Shown here: in pieces, positions 47,353 to 60,700 of the stretch
Layout: the number at the start of each line of letters is the position of its first letter
Position numbering within the stretch: the first letter of the stretch is position 1
Assembly (NCBI GenBank): GCA_023159155.1
Contig: JAJNNX010000047.1
Coordinates: forward strand, 124,001-188,000
From: Ustulina deusta
Lineage: Eukaryota > Ascomycota > Sordariomycetes > Xylariales > Xylariaceae
DNA length: 64,000 bases
Direction: 5' to 3'
Translations under genes and position numbers: made by a program
Notes under the pieces: generated by a model
The model's database searches: none
Told to the model about the DNA's origin: nothing
What the model saw: the letters and a program-made list of their open reading frames with translations, nothing else

Positions 47353-49341
47353 GTGTATCCTATTCCCACTTATCGACAATAGCCCTTTCGATATCTTCAA
47401 CAACCCCTTCCTACGCCAGATCCTCCTCCGCTATAACTCTCCGCTTTACGAAGCAAGCTCTTGGAGCCGGCAGTATTATAGACAATGCCTCGATAGGCTA
47501 TTTAAATCGAAGAAAAGCAGGATCCGTGACGAACTCCAATACGCTTTGTCAAGCGTTCATATCGCTTTCGATCTATGGACTTCCCCTACACGCCAGGCGA
47601 TCCTTGCCGTCTCTGCGCACTTCTTGAGCCCTTCCGGCAAGCAACAACAGCGCCTTATTGCTCTTTCTGACAACGCCACCAACAATGATACATGCGGAGA
47701 GCACCTATTTCGCCAATTACAGCCCTGTATGAACTCTAGCGACGCTCGAGATCGCAGAATTCGTTGCTACGGTCATATATTGAACCTTGTGGGCAGGGCT
47801 TTCCTATATGGCTGTCACGGCGAAGACGAACGGAAACGTATAGATTTAGGGATCGACACTGATATTGCTATCCTATGCACTAGGTGTAAAGTACAAGACG
47901 AGAGACAAAGAACAAAAGAGAAAACAAGTAATAACATGTTCAGCATCGTGGTTATATAGAATCTCGAATGGAGATTCTATACCTTTCCACAACATTCCCT
48001 CATTAGTAATCTGGTTCGAGATGATTCGAGGTTGTTCCTTAACAATGGCCAGGACCCGGAGGCTTTAGAGCAGGAGTCACAGAAGTACGAATTTGAAGGC
48101 GATCTCGAAGCCGACATGAGGCTCTGGAGGCAGATGGGGCCTGTTGGCAAGTTACATAACCTTGTTAAATGGGTCAGATCGTCGCCACAACGCAGTGAAT
48201 ACTTCAGAGAGGTGATTCAAGAAGCAGTTGAGGTTGGCGATGACGCTATTCTGCTTCATGAAGCATCTTCTTTCGAATTACAACTTCTCCAAAATAACGA
48301 TACGCGCTGGAACTCAACGTATCTTATGATCGAGCGCGCTTTGCGTAAGCAGCAGCAAATCCAGACCTTTTTACATGCCAATACCTCCGAGATCAACCCG
48401 AATAAGCGTGTTCCTGAAGATGACACCCTCACTTTCGAAGACTGGAAAGAGTTTTTTAGCGATTCTGCTACTACAGAATCGGTTTCGCAGACCTCTTCTG
48501 ATCATCGTCGCTGCCGCCGAATTGCTAGCCTAAATCCTGTTGGGTGAAGTGTACGGTTATATAACCTGTGTACGTGTTGCAAATAGCGTATGATTGATTC
48601 TAGATTTATTATCTCAGAAGGGCAGGAAAGCTGCCCATGCGGTTGGCTGGTAGTTATACAGGAACTTAGGGACAAAACTACCTGTGCTATGAAACATAGG
48701 CCTGGTAGCTCTTGCAACCATTGTTTGACCATCCTTGTTGGACAGCGCTGTGTTGCAGATCCTATTCCCACTTATCGACAGCACCCCAGCAAGGACAGGG
48801 TGGTGTAACTACAAATCCTTCTTTTAATAGCCTCCCAGAACACACCAGATCTGACTACACATCTCTTCAGCAACGCCTACAAGAGCTTCCAGAAAATTCA
48901 CGCAGTTATTTCACAATTTCGGTCATGAACGGCTGGAAAAAGCTTAATGAATACTACACAAAGCTAGAGGAATCGCCTCTTTATAGCGCCGCAGTTATCT
49001 TGAACCCTCAGCTAGGCATCAGGTGGCTAGAGACGCGCTGGAAGAGCCGGGAGCAGCTTGTATGGCTTCAGACAGCGAAAACAGACCTCCAGGACTACTG
49101 GGAACGCTGGTACCAGCCACGTGACGATCCTCCGTCGTCTCCCAAGCCTCATGCGCCTATAACAGCTATCGTCACATTGGGCAATCTCGCCAACGCTCAA
49201 CAGCTTAGAAATACCTCTCCCAATTCCAGCGAGTTCACTGACTGGCTGTTTTCAACGCCTCCGGAGGCTCCTACGTTGGATTCTGAGCCAGGCTTCTCAA
49301 TCGATCGGACAAACGATCTGACCGATCGGAATATCCGATAA
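47353..49341 (+). pseudogene. hAT transposase (hAT3), 5' truncated, with insertions
   Basis: Plus-strand remnant between hAT1 and the LINE. The first block (47353-47870) reads NPFLRQILLRYNSPLYEASS, SSVHIAFDLWTSPTRQAIL, an apparent internal deletion, then RIRCYGHILNLVGRAFLYG. An unrelated insertion of about 170 bp follows (47880-48055). The second block (48056-48537) has GPVGKLHNLVKW and NNDTRWNSTYLM. A solo LTR sits at 48538-48813, after which the frame resumes with SFNSLPEHTRSDYT and ends near LETRWKSREQLVW, YWERWY. The zinc finger and the dimerisation domain are absent. No terminal inverted repeats were found. It differs clearly in sequence from hAT1 and hAT2. Confidence 0.8.
48538..48813 (+). 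repeat. Solo LTR with target duplication AATCC
   Basis: 276 bp beginning TGTTGGGTGAAG and ending AACTACA, flanked by AATCC at 48533-48537 and 48814-48818. Removing it with one target copy restores the hAT3 frame (SLNPSFNSLPEH). Such a solo LTR is left by recombination between the two LTRs of an LTR retrotransposon. Confidence 0.9.
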
Positions 49342-49450
49342 CTGGACTGGCCGATCCTCCGCGATCAACATGTCCAACAGTCGAAGAGTCTGTTATGGAG
49401 GTCGACAGACCGGCCCAGGCTAGGGAACCAGACACTATTGTTGTACATCA

Positions 49451-50705
49451 ATGAACGTGCAAAAGAAGCCATCACATACCCGACACGGCCACCTAGTTAT
49501 ACACTCAGTGAACGCAGCCGGCGGACAGAAAAGTATTGACCCTACTGAGCTAGCATTAAACCTAGCGGATCACGATAGCGAAAGAGCAGACATTATACTA
49601 ATGCAAGAGCTATGGGTGGGCATACCGCCGCGGACAAGAATGGCGGTTAAAACTTACCCTAACTATAATATCTTCTTACCGGTAGATACCTGGGATAGCG
49701 ACGCGACAAGGCTAAGGTCTCTAGTATATGTTCGAAAACATTTTAAGGCAGACCAGTTGCGGCCTTATAGAATAAGAGATATTACCTGGGTTAAAGTTAG
49801 GGGCATTACTTTTGCTAGCGTGTACCGACCCAGCGACGACCCACGAAGAGTCGATGCTATCTTAGAAGCGTGGATACTACTGTTCGACTGCGTTGTGGCG
49901 GGGGACTTTAACGCTGGTGATAGCTTATGGGATAAGAGCAATCCAAATTATTACAGCGGAGCAGGCCTTGCTGAAACTATGTACGACTATGGATTAGATT
50001 TGATCTTGGAGCCGAACGTGGCTACCCAAGACGGCGGCAACGTGCTAGATCTAGTTTTTTTGAATGTTCCGATGGCGGAAGCTCAAGTTAGCGAGGCGTT
50101 ACACTCTACGTTGGACTATGAGATGCTCCGGATTGTTGTGCTAATTAATGAAGACCTCGGCCGCCGTTCTAGGAATAAGAAATGGACTGTCCCGGACGAC
50201 CGACTGCCTGAGCTTGCGAGCACAGTAAAGGATAGGGTCTATGAGCTTCCGCTGTTAGGCTCGGGTGCCAAAGATCTGGACCGCTTTGCCTAGGCTATTG
50301 TTGACCTTATTTAAAGTGCTATCAAGATAGTCGGCAAGAAGCTATTAGAATTTGGGATTAACGTGTGGTGGAATGACAACTGCGCGGCTGGAGTCAGTTG
50401 ATATAGGAAGGCAACAAGGGCTGTGACTAGCTAGGAGGACAAGATTATAGCACGATAGGAATTTCGAAAGATTACGCGGCGAGCGAAATAGTAGTACTAG
50501 CGCTGCCTTGTTGACAGGGCTAAGGAGCTAAAGGACGTGTTCAAAATTATATCTTGGTATAAACTTACTATAGGACTTAGTTTGCTGCTAATCATTGTGG
50601 GTAATTTTGTTATTGAGTTATAGCTAGGCAAGGCCCAAGTATTGCAAAAAGCAACACTAAAAAGAAATAGCGCGACTAACGATATCCTAGAGCTTTAGAA
50701 GGTTT
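49451..50705 (+). pseudogene. LINE (non-LTR retrotransposon) endonuclease region, truncated by gypsy LTR
   Basis: A 280-codon open frame (49451-50293) is an apurinic-like endonuclease domain of a fungal LINE. It shows HLVIHSVNAAG for the usual LQxNVxR start, ADIILMQELWVG with the catalytic Glu, FASVYRPSD, the catalytic VVAGDFNAGDSLW and NVLDLVFLN. The final SDH motif reads LDYEM, so the catalytic His is replaced by Tyr (TAT), consistent with a CAT-to-TAT RIP hit. Beyond 50293 the frame continues through TAG/TAA codons to 50705 (FGINVWWNDNCAAG). The gypsy LTR starts at 50706, so the reverse transcriptase is missing from the window. Confidence 0.85.
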
Positions 50706-50812
50706 TGTGGATCTATACACGTGATCTTATTTATATAGCTAGTTTTAGTCCGTAGATTAATAAATAAAAACTATTATTTTTATAATTTAAATTTATTATT
50801 TAAAACATAACA
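50706..50812 (+). repeat. 5' LTR of right gypsy element
   Basis: 107 bp, TGTGGATC...CATAACA, homologous along its full length to the LTRs at 19964 and 33842. Confidence 0.9.
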
Positions 50813-50814
50813 AT

Positions 50815-50824
50815 TGGTAAGAGC
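50815..50824 (+). other. Primer-binding site of right gypsy element
   Basis: TGGTAAGAGC two bases after the LTR, complementary to a tRNA ending GCTCTTACCA. The following bases do not continue the tRNA T-arm match seen in the left copy. Confidence 0.65.
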
Positions 50825-53800
50825 ACACAGCTTTTAATTTTCTATTTGTACGGTTTTTTTTATTGCGGTTAGACCAGAACATAAACAATTTTTTTTTTTT
50901 AGTTTTTTTAACAAAAAGAAGGTTTTTATAATTATAACGGTTGTTTATTAAGTAAGATATTTGTTTAGGCTAGAGAAAGCTAATTAAGTATATATTTAAT
51001 AACTAGAAATTAAAAAAGATTATTTTTGGAAAAAAAAAGTTAAAAGATTAAAGTAGTTTTATTAATGCGGTAGTAGATCTACTATTGCAAAAAAAAATCT
51101 ATTAGTATTAGCTTTTTTTAGCCTGGTTGTTTGCTAATTTTTTATTACTTATGTTCTTTTTATATTTATAGAGCTAACAAACTTCCTAAAAACAAAAATC
51201 CTCTAAAAAATAAAAAGCTATTTTTTATTTAGTTTAGTTATTATTATTTTTTGTTTTATTAACTATTTAATTAAAATTTAGTATGCTTTTTTAATAAAAA
51301 TTAAAACTATTAGTTAGTAATATTAACTAATTATATATAAATATTTTTTATATAATTATTATTTAATTATTTATTAGATTTTTTTTGTTTTATAATTTTT
51401 AATTTATATATATTATTAATTAATTTTTTTAATTTAATTTTATTAAATATTCTAGCAAAAAAAAAAATACTAGTTCGAAAAAAAAAATATTAATGTATAA
51501 TTAAAAAATATTTTTATTTTTATAATTAAATCTAAAAAGAATTGGAGTACTTATTAAGTTTTTTTAATTTTTTATTTTATTAAAATAAATTTTTTATATT
51601 AACTTTTAATTAAAGTTTTTAATTTCTAATTAATTTTTTTATTTTTTTTAAGTTAAAACATATATTTTAAATTAAAAAATTTCTATTTGAACAGTTTTTA
51701 ACTTTAATTTTTACTCCTAAGCTAGATTAGCTCTAAATAAAAAAAATAATAACTTTTAAAGCTCCTATATTTAAAAGGTTATAAAAAAAAGATCTTTAGA
51801 AATATATTAATAATATAAATATTTATATTAAAAAATTATTTTATAGTTTTTTTAACGTTAGTTCTTTTAGTTTTTAATCTAAAACTACTAATAAAATAAA
51901 ATAGCTAAATAAAGCTAAAAAATAGTTAATATTTTATTATAGTTTATAAAGAAATGCTAAAAAATAGTATTAGTATTTTTTTATAAAAAAAAAAAAAAAC
52001 TATTAAGCTTTATAAAATAGTTTAAAAAAACACTTTTTTTTAAAGATCTAAAATTAAAACGTTAGCTTTAAAGCTTAAATTAATAGATTTAACTAAAAAG
52101 CTAACAAATTTTTAGTTAATTATATTAGTTAAACTAATAAGCTTTTTTTTTAAACTAATAATAATTAATTAAATAAACTAAAAAAATATTTTTATAAAAA
52201 CATATATAAAAAAAATTATTTAAATAAAAAAAAAATCTAAAAGCAAGTTATAAACTATTTAGTTAATACTAAATTTTTAAATAATTTTAAAAAGTTTAAA
52301 AAAAACTATATTTATTAGGACGTAAAAAAAGTTATTATTGCTTATGCTTTAAAGCTTAAAAAAAAAAAAGAATTTTTTAACTAAATTAAAACTAGGATAG
52401 CTTGCCTACTTAAAAAACTATTTAAAAGCAAATTTTTAAAAGAACTAAATACTATTATTATTAATACTTTAAAAAAATTCTAGCTAGATCTATAGCTAAT
52501 TTTTTTAATTTAGCTTTTATTTAACTAATATATACTATAGTTTTTTTTTAAAAACTTAAACTTTATATTTTTTTTTTAGTTATAATATAATTAGCTTATT
52601 AGTTATTATAACTAATTATAATATTTATAAAAAAACTTAGCATATAAATAAAACTTTATTTCTAAAATAACTAAAAAAGCAGAACTGCTTAGTTAAAACT
52701 TAAATCTATAAGCTTTTTTATATTAATTTTAAAATATTTAAAATAATCTGCTTGCTAGTTTTTTTAATAAATATAAAAGCAAGCCTAACTTTAGAAAAAC
52801 TAGTAGTAAAATAAGTTAAAAAAGCTATAAAAAATATAAAAGTAAGCAAAAAAAAAATTATAACTTTGGTTATAATAGAAAACTTTTAATCTGTTAGAAT
52901 TATAAAATTAAAGAATATTTTTTTTATAATTATATTAAAAAATAAAAACTTTAAAAAAAAAAAAATCAGATCTATAATATTATTTAATAAAAATAACTAT
53001 TACTAATTTATTTCTAATATAATTTACTAAAAACTAATCTAAATATAAAAAACCTTACTAATATATAATCTATAAATATAAAAAAGGTTATTAGAAAAAA
53101 TAGAAAGCTTTTAGTAGACCTAGATTATTTAATAAAAAAAAAAATAGTTTATTAGAGTTAAATAGCTTTTATTATTTATAAGCTTAATTTTTATTTTTTT
53201 TAAAAATAAAAATATAATATATACTTTTTTATTAGACCTAAAAAAAAAAATTTAAATAACCAGCCTTTTTTTAAAAATATAACTATATTTAATAAGCTTT
53301 TAAGATTAAAAGGTCTGCTAGCTAATTTAAAAAAAACTAAAAAATAAACTTTTTTTTAAGCTAATTTTTTTTATTTAAAAAAAGCAATAAAACTAGCATT
53401 TTTTAATAAATAGTTCTAGGATTAACTAACTTATTAGTTAATTAAAGCTAAAAAAGTTATTTAGAAACAAAATATTATTTTAATCTAGGCCTATAAAAAT
53501 AATTAAAAGAACTAAATTAATATTAAACACTTTTTTTATGCTACTTTTTTTTTTTAAATTATATAAAGCCAGTTTTTTAATTATTTTTTTATTATTAGAG
53601 CCTAGCTTATTTAAGAAATAGGATTATTTTTAACTACTAAGTTAAAGTAGCTAAAACTTTAAAAAAAAAAAAAAAGCATTATTTTGTACTAATAAAGCTT
53701 TAGACCTTATAGGGCTTAGTTACTACTATAGTTTATAAAAATAAAGCTTAAATAAATAATAAAAAAACTTATTTTAAATATATTAAAAAAATACTTAATA

Positions 53801-56000
53801 GAACTACTATTAATTATATTTTAGTTAATAAAAAAGCTTTAGTTAATTTAATAAGCTTTATATATATAATATAATATAATTTACCCCTTTATATTATTTT
53901 TAAACAATTAGAGCTAAAAATAGCTAATAATAATACTACCCCAATCAAATATTATATAGTTTTTTTTTTAGTTATAAAAAAAATTCTATTTATTATAAGA
54001 GCCTATATTATAAAAAACAATTAAACTTACGAAATACTTTTTAGTAAAGCTTAGTTAAAATAAAACTTAGCAATTATTAACTATAGAACTAATTAAATTA
54101 TTTTATAAAGCTTAAAAAGAATATCTAACACTTTAATTATATGTAATGCTTTAGTTATAGGACTTATATATATTTAAAAAGCTAAAAATAAATCTTACTA
54201 ACTTTTTTATACTAATAACTACTTGTTTACTAAGTTTAAAAAAGATTTTAAAAGATTTTCTAGTTTTAAAAAAAATTAAAATATTAATAATATTCCAAAT
54301 TAAGGCCTAACTAATAAAAATCTAGTTAAAAAAATATTAAATATTGCTAAATTAGCATTAGTTTTAACTACTTTTTTAAAAAACTAAGCAAAAGTTTAAT
54401 TTTAAGCTAAGTTTAGAAAAAATACCTATATAGCTTAAAATATTAATTTATTACTATTTAAATTTTAGAAAAACTAAAAAAAAAAAATATTTTTTATTAT
54501 TAAACTAAAGATTATTTTTAAACTATTAATAAATTTAAATATACTAGTTAAAAAGATCCTATTTATTAATACTAATAATACTGTTTTAATACTTATAACA
54601 AAAAGTCTATTTTTTATTAATTTATAAATTATAAATAAACTATTAATAAAAAAACCTATTATAACTAAAGTTTAAAATAAATATCTATTATAAGCTCTAC
54701 TGCTTACTATTCCTAACAAAGCATTTCTTAAACATATAGAATTATTTCTATTAATTATTTCTAATTATATTAACAAATATATAAAAATTTTAAAAAAGCC
54801 GATTTATATTTTACCTATACTTTGTAAAGCTTTTTTTCTATTTATTAAAAAAATAATTTTTACTTTTAATATTGATTATAATAAAATACTATATTAATAT
54901 AAATTATTAAATTAAAACAATAATAAAACCTATTTTATTAAGTTTTACTATATTATTAAAAACAAAGCAAATTAATTATTTTTATTACTTAATATATATA
55001 ATAACTAAAAACAAATAGTATTAACTTTAAATAATTATTTAAATATAAATCTAGCTTTAGTAGCTATAAAACAAAATAAATCTTTTTATAATAATATTAA
55101 AAAATTTCTAAAAAATAAATTTAATATAGATTTAGTAGTTAATATAAAACTAGTCAGTCTTTCTAAAAAACAAAGATTAATTATTCTTGTTTTTTATAAT
55201 TTTATATTTTTATTATTATTTAAACATACTTTTTTAAGCTAAAAAAATATAAAAAAAACCCCAAATATAATATAAACTTAAATAGTATTTTTTATTTAAA
55301 AACTTTTAAACTATAATTAATATATAGTTTGTTTAATCCTTATTTATTATTAAAAACAGAACTAAAACTTTAAAATAGCAAACATTAGTTTAAAGATTAT
55401 ATTATACCTAAAAAAATTGTTTTATTATAAGTTTTAAAAATATAAAAAAAATTAATTTAGTTAAGCATACTATTATAACTAATTTTATAATTGCTTTTTT
55501 TTAGTTTTATTAATTTAAATATACTATAAAGAAAAAATAGTTTGCTACTAGAATTTTTTTTTAATTAGAATCTACTAGCTTTATTTATTTAAAAATATTT
55601 ACTTAAGAAATATAAACTTATTATTTACTTAAAAATAAGCTAAAAAAAAAACAATTTATATATTATTATATTTTAATAAATTAAGCTATAATCAAACCTT
55701 AGTAGCTAATATATTAATAAGATAAAGTTTTTTATATTTTAATTTAAAGAAATTATAATATTTTTTTTTAGGAAAATACTATTTATAAGTTTTAAGCTAT
55801 ATTAACAAAATATAAAAATTAACTAAAAACCGGATTTATTACTTCTAATAATCAATATATAAGTTAGAGAATGCTTTAGGGCATAATAGGCTTTCTTTAT
55901 ATTTATTATGCTTTAAAAAATATTGGTTTTAGAGAATGGCCACTTATAGAGAATTTTTTAGGCCTTTTACTTTTTTTTTTTTAAAATATTACCTAAAATA
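50825..56000 (+). other. 5' internal part of right gypsy element, expected gag-protease-RT, unreadable
   Basis: RIP-degraded and AT-rich. By position gag, protease and most of the reverse transcriptase should lie here, but no motif could be assigned with confidence. No unmutated gene is present. Confidence 0.4.
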
Positions 56001-56169
56001 GGGAATATTTTTTGATATTTTTATTAATAACTATAATATGTCTAGCTATACGTTCGATAATCTTTTCGACTTTCTATATATTTAGTATTTTTTATAAATC
56101 GCATTTATTCCAATTGGCCTCTTTTTAAAAAAAACAATCCTATTTATAAATAGTATTAATATGTTAGGC

Positions 56170-57720
56170 TTTAAATTATTTTAGAAATAAATATGTCTAT
56201 TTTTAAAACATTAAAATTAATTTAAAAAATAAGCATTAAACAAAAATTATTTAACTAATATATTAGAACTAGAAAACTTTTTATATTTAGTTTTATATTT
56301 TAAAATATATTTTTAAAAAAAAGCAGATTTAATTAATGTATTAAAAAGTACTTACTAGAAATTAGTTCTAGGGGTAACTTTAAAAAAAAAACCCTTTATT
56401 TAAAAAAAAATAATAAAAAAGTTTTTTAAATAAAAAAAAAAGCAACAAAAAGTTTTTTATATAATATATAAAAAGATCTAGAGCTATACTATTAAAAATC
56501 TAAATTTTTTTATTTAGTATTATTTAGCTATTAATGCTTTATTAATAGGGCTAAATAGAATATTATTTTAAATAGCTAATTAATTTATTAGAACTAAAAT
56601 TACTAATAAAAATATAATCTTTATAAGAATTTTTATATTTATATTATTTAGACTTTCTAATTTAAAGATAAAATATAATACTAAAAAAAGAGAAACTTTA
56701 GAAGTGGTCCGCTACTTAGTAGAATACTGCTAGCTAGTTATTAAATTTTAAATTTTAATTATATTATATATAGATTATTATAACTTAATAAATATTTTAG
56801 GAATTAAATCGGAAGCCTAAAAAAAAATTATTATATAAATCAAATAGTTAAAAAAATATTAGTTCGTTATTTATTACTATTTAAATACTTTTAAGATTAT
56901 TAAAATTATAAATAAACTATTTTGGATTAATAAACCAACTTATATATTTATTAAGCGATTTGATTTTAAAAAATTGCCTTTTTTTATAGTTAACTTTGCT
57001 AATATTTAGCTTTTTTTATTTATTTTTATTAATTTGATTAAAAAAGACCTAAAAAGATTTTCTAAAAATTATTTAGTTTATTTATAATATAAAAATATTA
57101 TAAAAGTTATAATTTTAAGTTATAAAGTACAAAAAGATTTTTTTTTAAATAAATACTATTATATAGTCTAAAACTTATTTTATTACTAAATTATTAATAA
57201 ATATTTCTACTAAAGAAAACAAAATAGCTATTTTTTTAAATATTTATTACTTTATAAAATTAATGCTGCTTTAGAATAGGCTTATAACTACTATAAATAT
57301 TTTAATATTTTAATAATTTTCTATAACTTATAGGCTTATTTTTAGTAGCTTTTTTGATCTTTAAATATAAGCAAATATTATAAATAATATTATATTTATA
57401 TTAAAGTTAGACCTAAACTATTTTTAATTATTAAATAAAAAATAGTTATTATAAAACTATAAAATATAATAAGTATAAATTATATAGAACCAATATATTT
57501 AAAAGCTTTTAACGGAGCATTTTATATTTTAATTATAGTTAATTATTTTAGCTGATTTATTTTTGTTTTTATAACTAAAAAAATAAAATAGTTTTTTGTT
57601 ATTTAAGCTTAGGAAATTTTAATCTTAATGTTTAGTTACTTTTAATAGTTGTTTATAAATAATATGTTTTAAAAAAAAGACTTGTTAAAAAAATATTTTT
57701 AAAAAAAAAGGACTAAAATT
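56170..57720 (+). pseudogene. gypsy pol remnant: end of RT, RNase H and integrase core
   Basis: At about 56190-56330 a frame reads IFKTLKLI, matching the segment after the RT active site. From 56684 it reads KRETLEVVRYLVEY, and at about 56768-56800 LYIDYYNLINILG. These correspond to the RNase H blocks KRExxAVVR and YTDHxxL, with His and Thr lost to C-to-T changes. At 57496-57580 it reads KAFNGAFYILIIVNYFS, then a TGA for Arg, then FIFVFITKK, the integrase core whose catalytic Asp is now Asn. RNase H before integrase is the Ty3/gypsy order. All enzymes are inactive. Confidence 0.75.
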
Positions 57721-60700
57721 AAATATAGTTCTTTTAATTCTTTATAGACCTATGGCTTAATAGAAAGAAATATTTAATTTATTTTTATATAGCTAAAAAA
57801 ATGGGCATTAAAGACTAGATATACTAATTTAAAAAAATGGCTAATATATATAAAAAAAACTACTGAAGTTATTAATTTATAAAAAATAACTAGTACTAAT
57901 TTATTGCTAGCCTAGATTTTATTTAAATAAAATATATATTTAATTGTTTTAGTACTAAGGGAAACTAATATAAAGATTATTATAAATAAAGCTTTTAAAC
58001 TAAGCATAATAAAATATTTAATAATTAAACAAAAAAAAAATTAAAAAAAAATATAATAGTTTTTAATTATATATAAAAAAGAAAACTTGCTAAAAAAAAC
58101 GGCTTATAAGTACTAAAAAGGCTAATAAGTATAGGAATATATCTAGAATTAAGACTAATTAATATAATACTATAAAAGTAGCAAAACTTTATTTAGTATA
58201 AAAAAGACTATATAAAATTATTAGTATTATATTAGAAGGTTTAATATAAATTATAAATATATTATAAAAAAAAAAGATCTAAAAAATATATATTAATAAT
58301 ATTAAGCTTTATTTATATTTAAATACTAATATACTTAGCTAAATCAAAACTATATATATAAAAGTTAGTTAGTAGATTAAAGAATTAATAATAATAAAAA
58401 ATACTCTAAGTTAAAAGTTTTTTTTAATAAAAAAAAAAAAATTTTTAATCTATATTTTAAAATATTAAAGTTGTTTTAGCAGTTTTAATAAGCAAAAATA
58501 GTAAAGATTTTTTAGAAATAAAAAAAAAAAGTGCGCTACTTATAGCTAAGCAAACAGTTATTAATTAATTAAATATTTTTTATTTAGATTACTAATAGTC
58601 CGCCTAATTTTATATAATATTTTTTTTTGTAGTTATTTTATTTAAAGCTTTATACTATCTGGCCTAAATTAAAAAAAGATCTAAATAATAAATTAAAAAA
58701 GAAATAATTTTTTTTAACTTTTATTTATAAAATATTTTTTATTTGTGCGTTAATACCTATTAATTATAAGTTTAAACTTTATATTTGCTAATCTAGTCTA
58801 TGCCTACCTCTAATTTTATTATTTATATTTTAAAAAAAGCTAGCTTTAGTTTGTTTAAAGCTTTATGTTATTTTATAAATTAAATTTTTCATTTTAATTA
58901 AATTATTTTTTAAAGCTGCTAATTAAATATATACTTTTTTTATAACTTTTTTTACTTCTAATTAGATAAAAATAAAAAAAAATACAATCTAACTAGGCGC
59001 AAAAAAAAGTTTGTTAAACTAAAGCAAAAGCTTAACTAAGCGTAGCTAAAACTAAAAAGATTAAATATTTTATAAAATATAAACAACGCAAATATATTAT
59101 AATAGAAGTTTTTTTTTTAAAAAAGAATAGCATAGGAATAAAATATATATTTATTTTTAGATATAATAAAAATATTTTTATATATTAGAGCTTTTATATT
59201 AGGAATTTTAAAAAAATTTATAGTTTATAAGCTAAAATAATTAAAATAATAACTAGTTTTTAAAGCAATAAAGCTAATTAGAACTAGAAAAAAAAAATAT
59301 TTATTATTTTTTATAAAGAATAATTCTTTTTTAAATATTAGAAGTAATAAAAAGTAGGAAAAACTATTAGGGTAAGAAAATCTAATATTATTAACTTTAT
59401 AAATTATAAATTATCTGGATTAAAAATAATTAGCGCTTTTAAATATAAAAAAGCTTATAAATAATTTTATAATTTATAGTCTAAATAGCCAAAAAATAGC
59501 TTAAGAATTATTAAAATAAAAGCTTATTATATTAAAAAAATTAGCTTATAAATTAAACTTATTACTATTAAAAATTTTTTAAGTTTTTTTTAAGTAAAAA
59601 TAAATAAAGTTTGTTTTATTTGTGCTAAAATATATAATATATTAATTAACAAATTTAATCTAACCTAATTAAAAATAGCTTAAAACTAGTAAGTATTTAT
59701 TAATTAAAAAAGCCTTATTTATTAAAAAGTAGTATAATACTAAAAAAAAGTTAAAAAATATTTTTTTTTTTAGCTAAGCAACCAAAAGATTAATATAAAC
59801 AAAAAATTTAAAATTTTTAACTTTAAAAATAATTATTTTAATTAAAGCAATAATTAGAAAATATTTATACGGAGCAAATAAAAGCAATTTAAACTAAAAC
59901 TTTAAAAAAAGATTGGTTTAATTTTTTTATTTTTTAGATATATAGTTATACTAAAGAAAGTAATCATATTGGTTTATATATAAAAAAAAAACTAAAGCTA
60001 GAAATTATTTCTTATAAATAGTATTAGTTTTTTAGCGCTAACCTTAAAATAAAATCTATTAATAATTTAATTATTTTTAAAAGCTTAAAATATTTTTAAA
60101 TATATATATAAAAGCTTAAGCTACTTTATTTTAATAAAATTTATTTAGCTATGTTTAATTTTAAAAATATTAATATTTGTTTGGAATAATATATATAAAA
60201 TAATACTAAAGCTTTATATTTTTAAACTTTAAAAAAAACTAGTATAAAAAATAATAGCAAAATTTTTAAAATAAAAAAACTTTTATATTTAAAAAAATTT
60301 AAAGAAGTTATTTTAAACTTAAAAAAAGATTTAAGAAAATCTGCTGTTTAGACTAGCTTAAGTTTTATTTATTTAGGAAAAATTTTTAAAAACTTATAAG
60401 AAGATCTAGCAAAAAAAAAAAAAAAATTTTTAATATGCTATATTTAAAACTATTTTTATAAAAATTAACTTTAATATTAAGTAAAACTATTAGTAATTAA
60501 AATTTTTAATTTTATATATAATATAAAATATTTAAAGTTAACCTATAAAAAGATATATTTAGGTTTAGAACCGGCTTATAAAAAATAGCTAATAAATCTA
60601 ATTTAGCTATTACTAAATAGTTTTTTTGTAAAATTGCAAAAAAAAAACTAAAAAAAAGTTCTTTTTAGTTATTATATATATTTGCTAGTTTATATTATTA

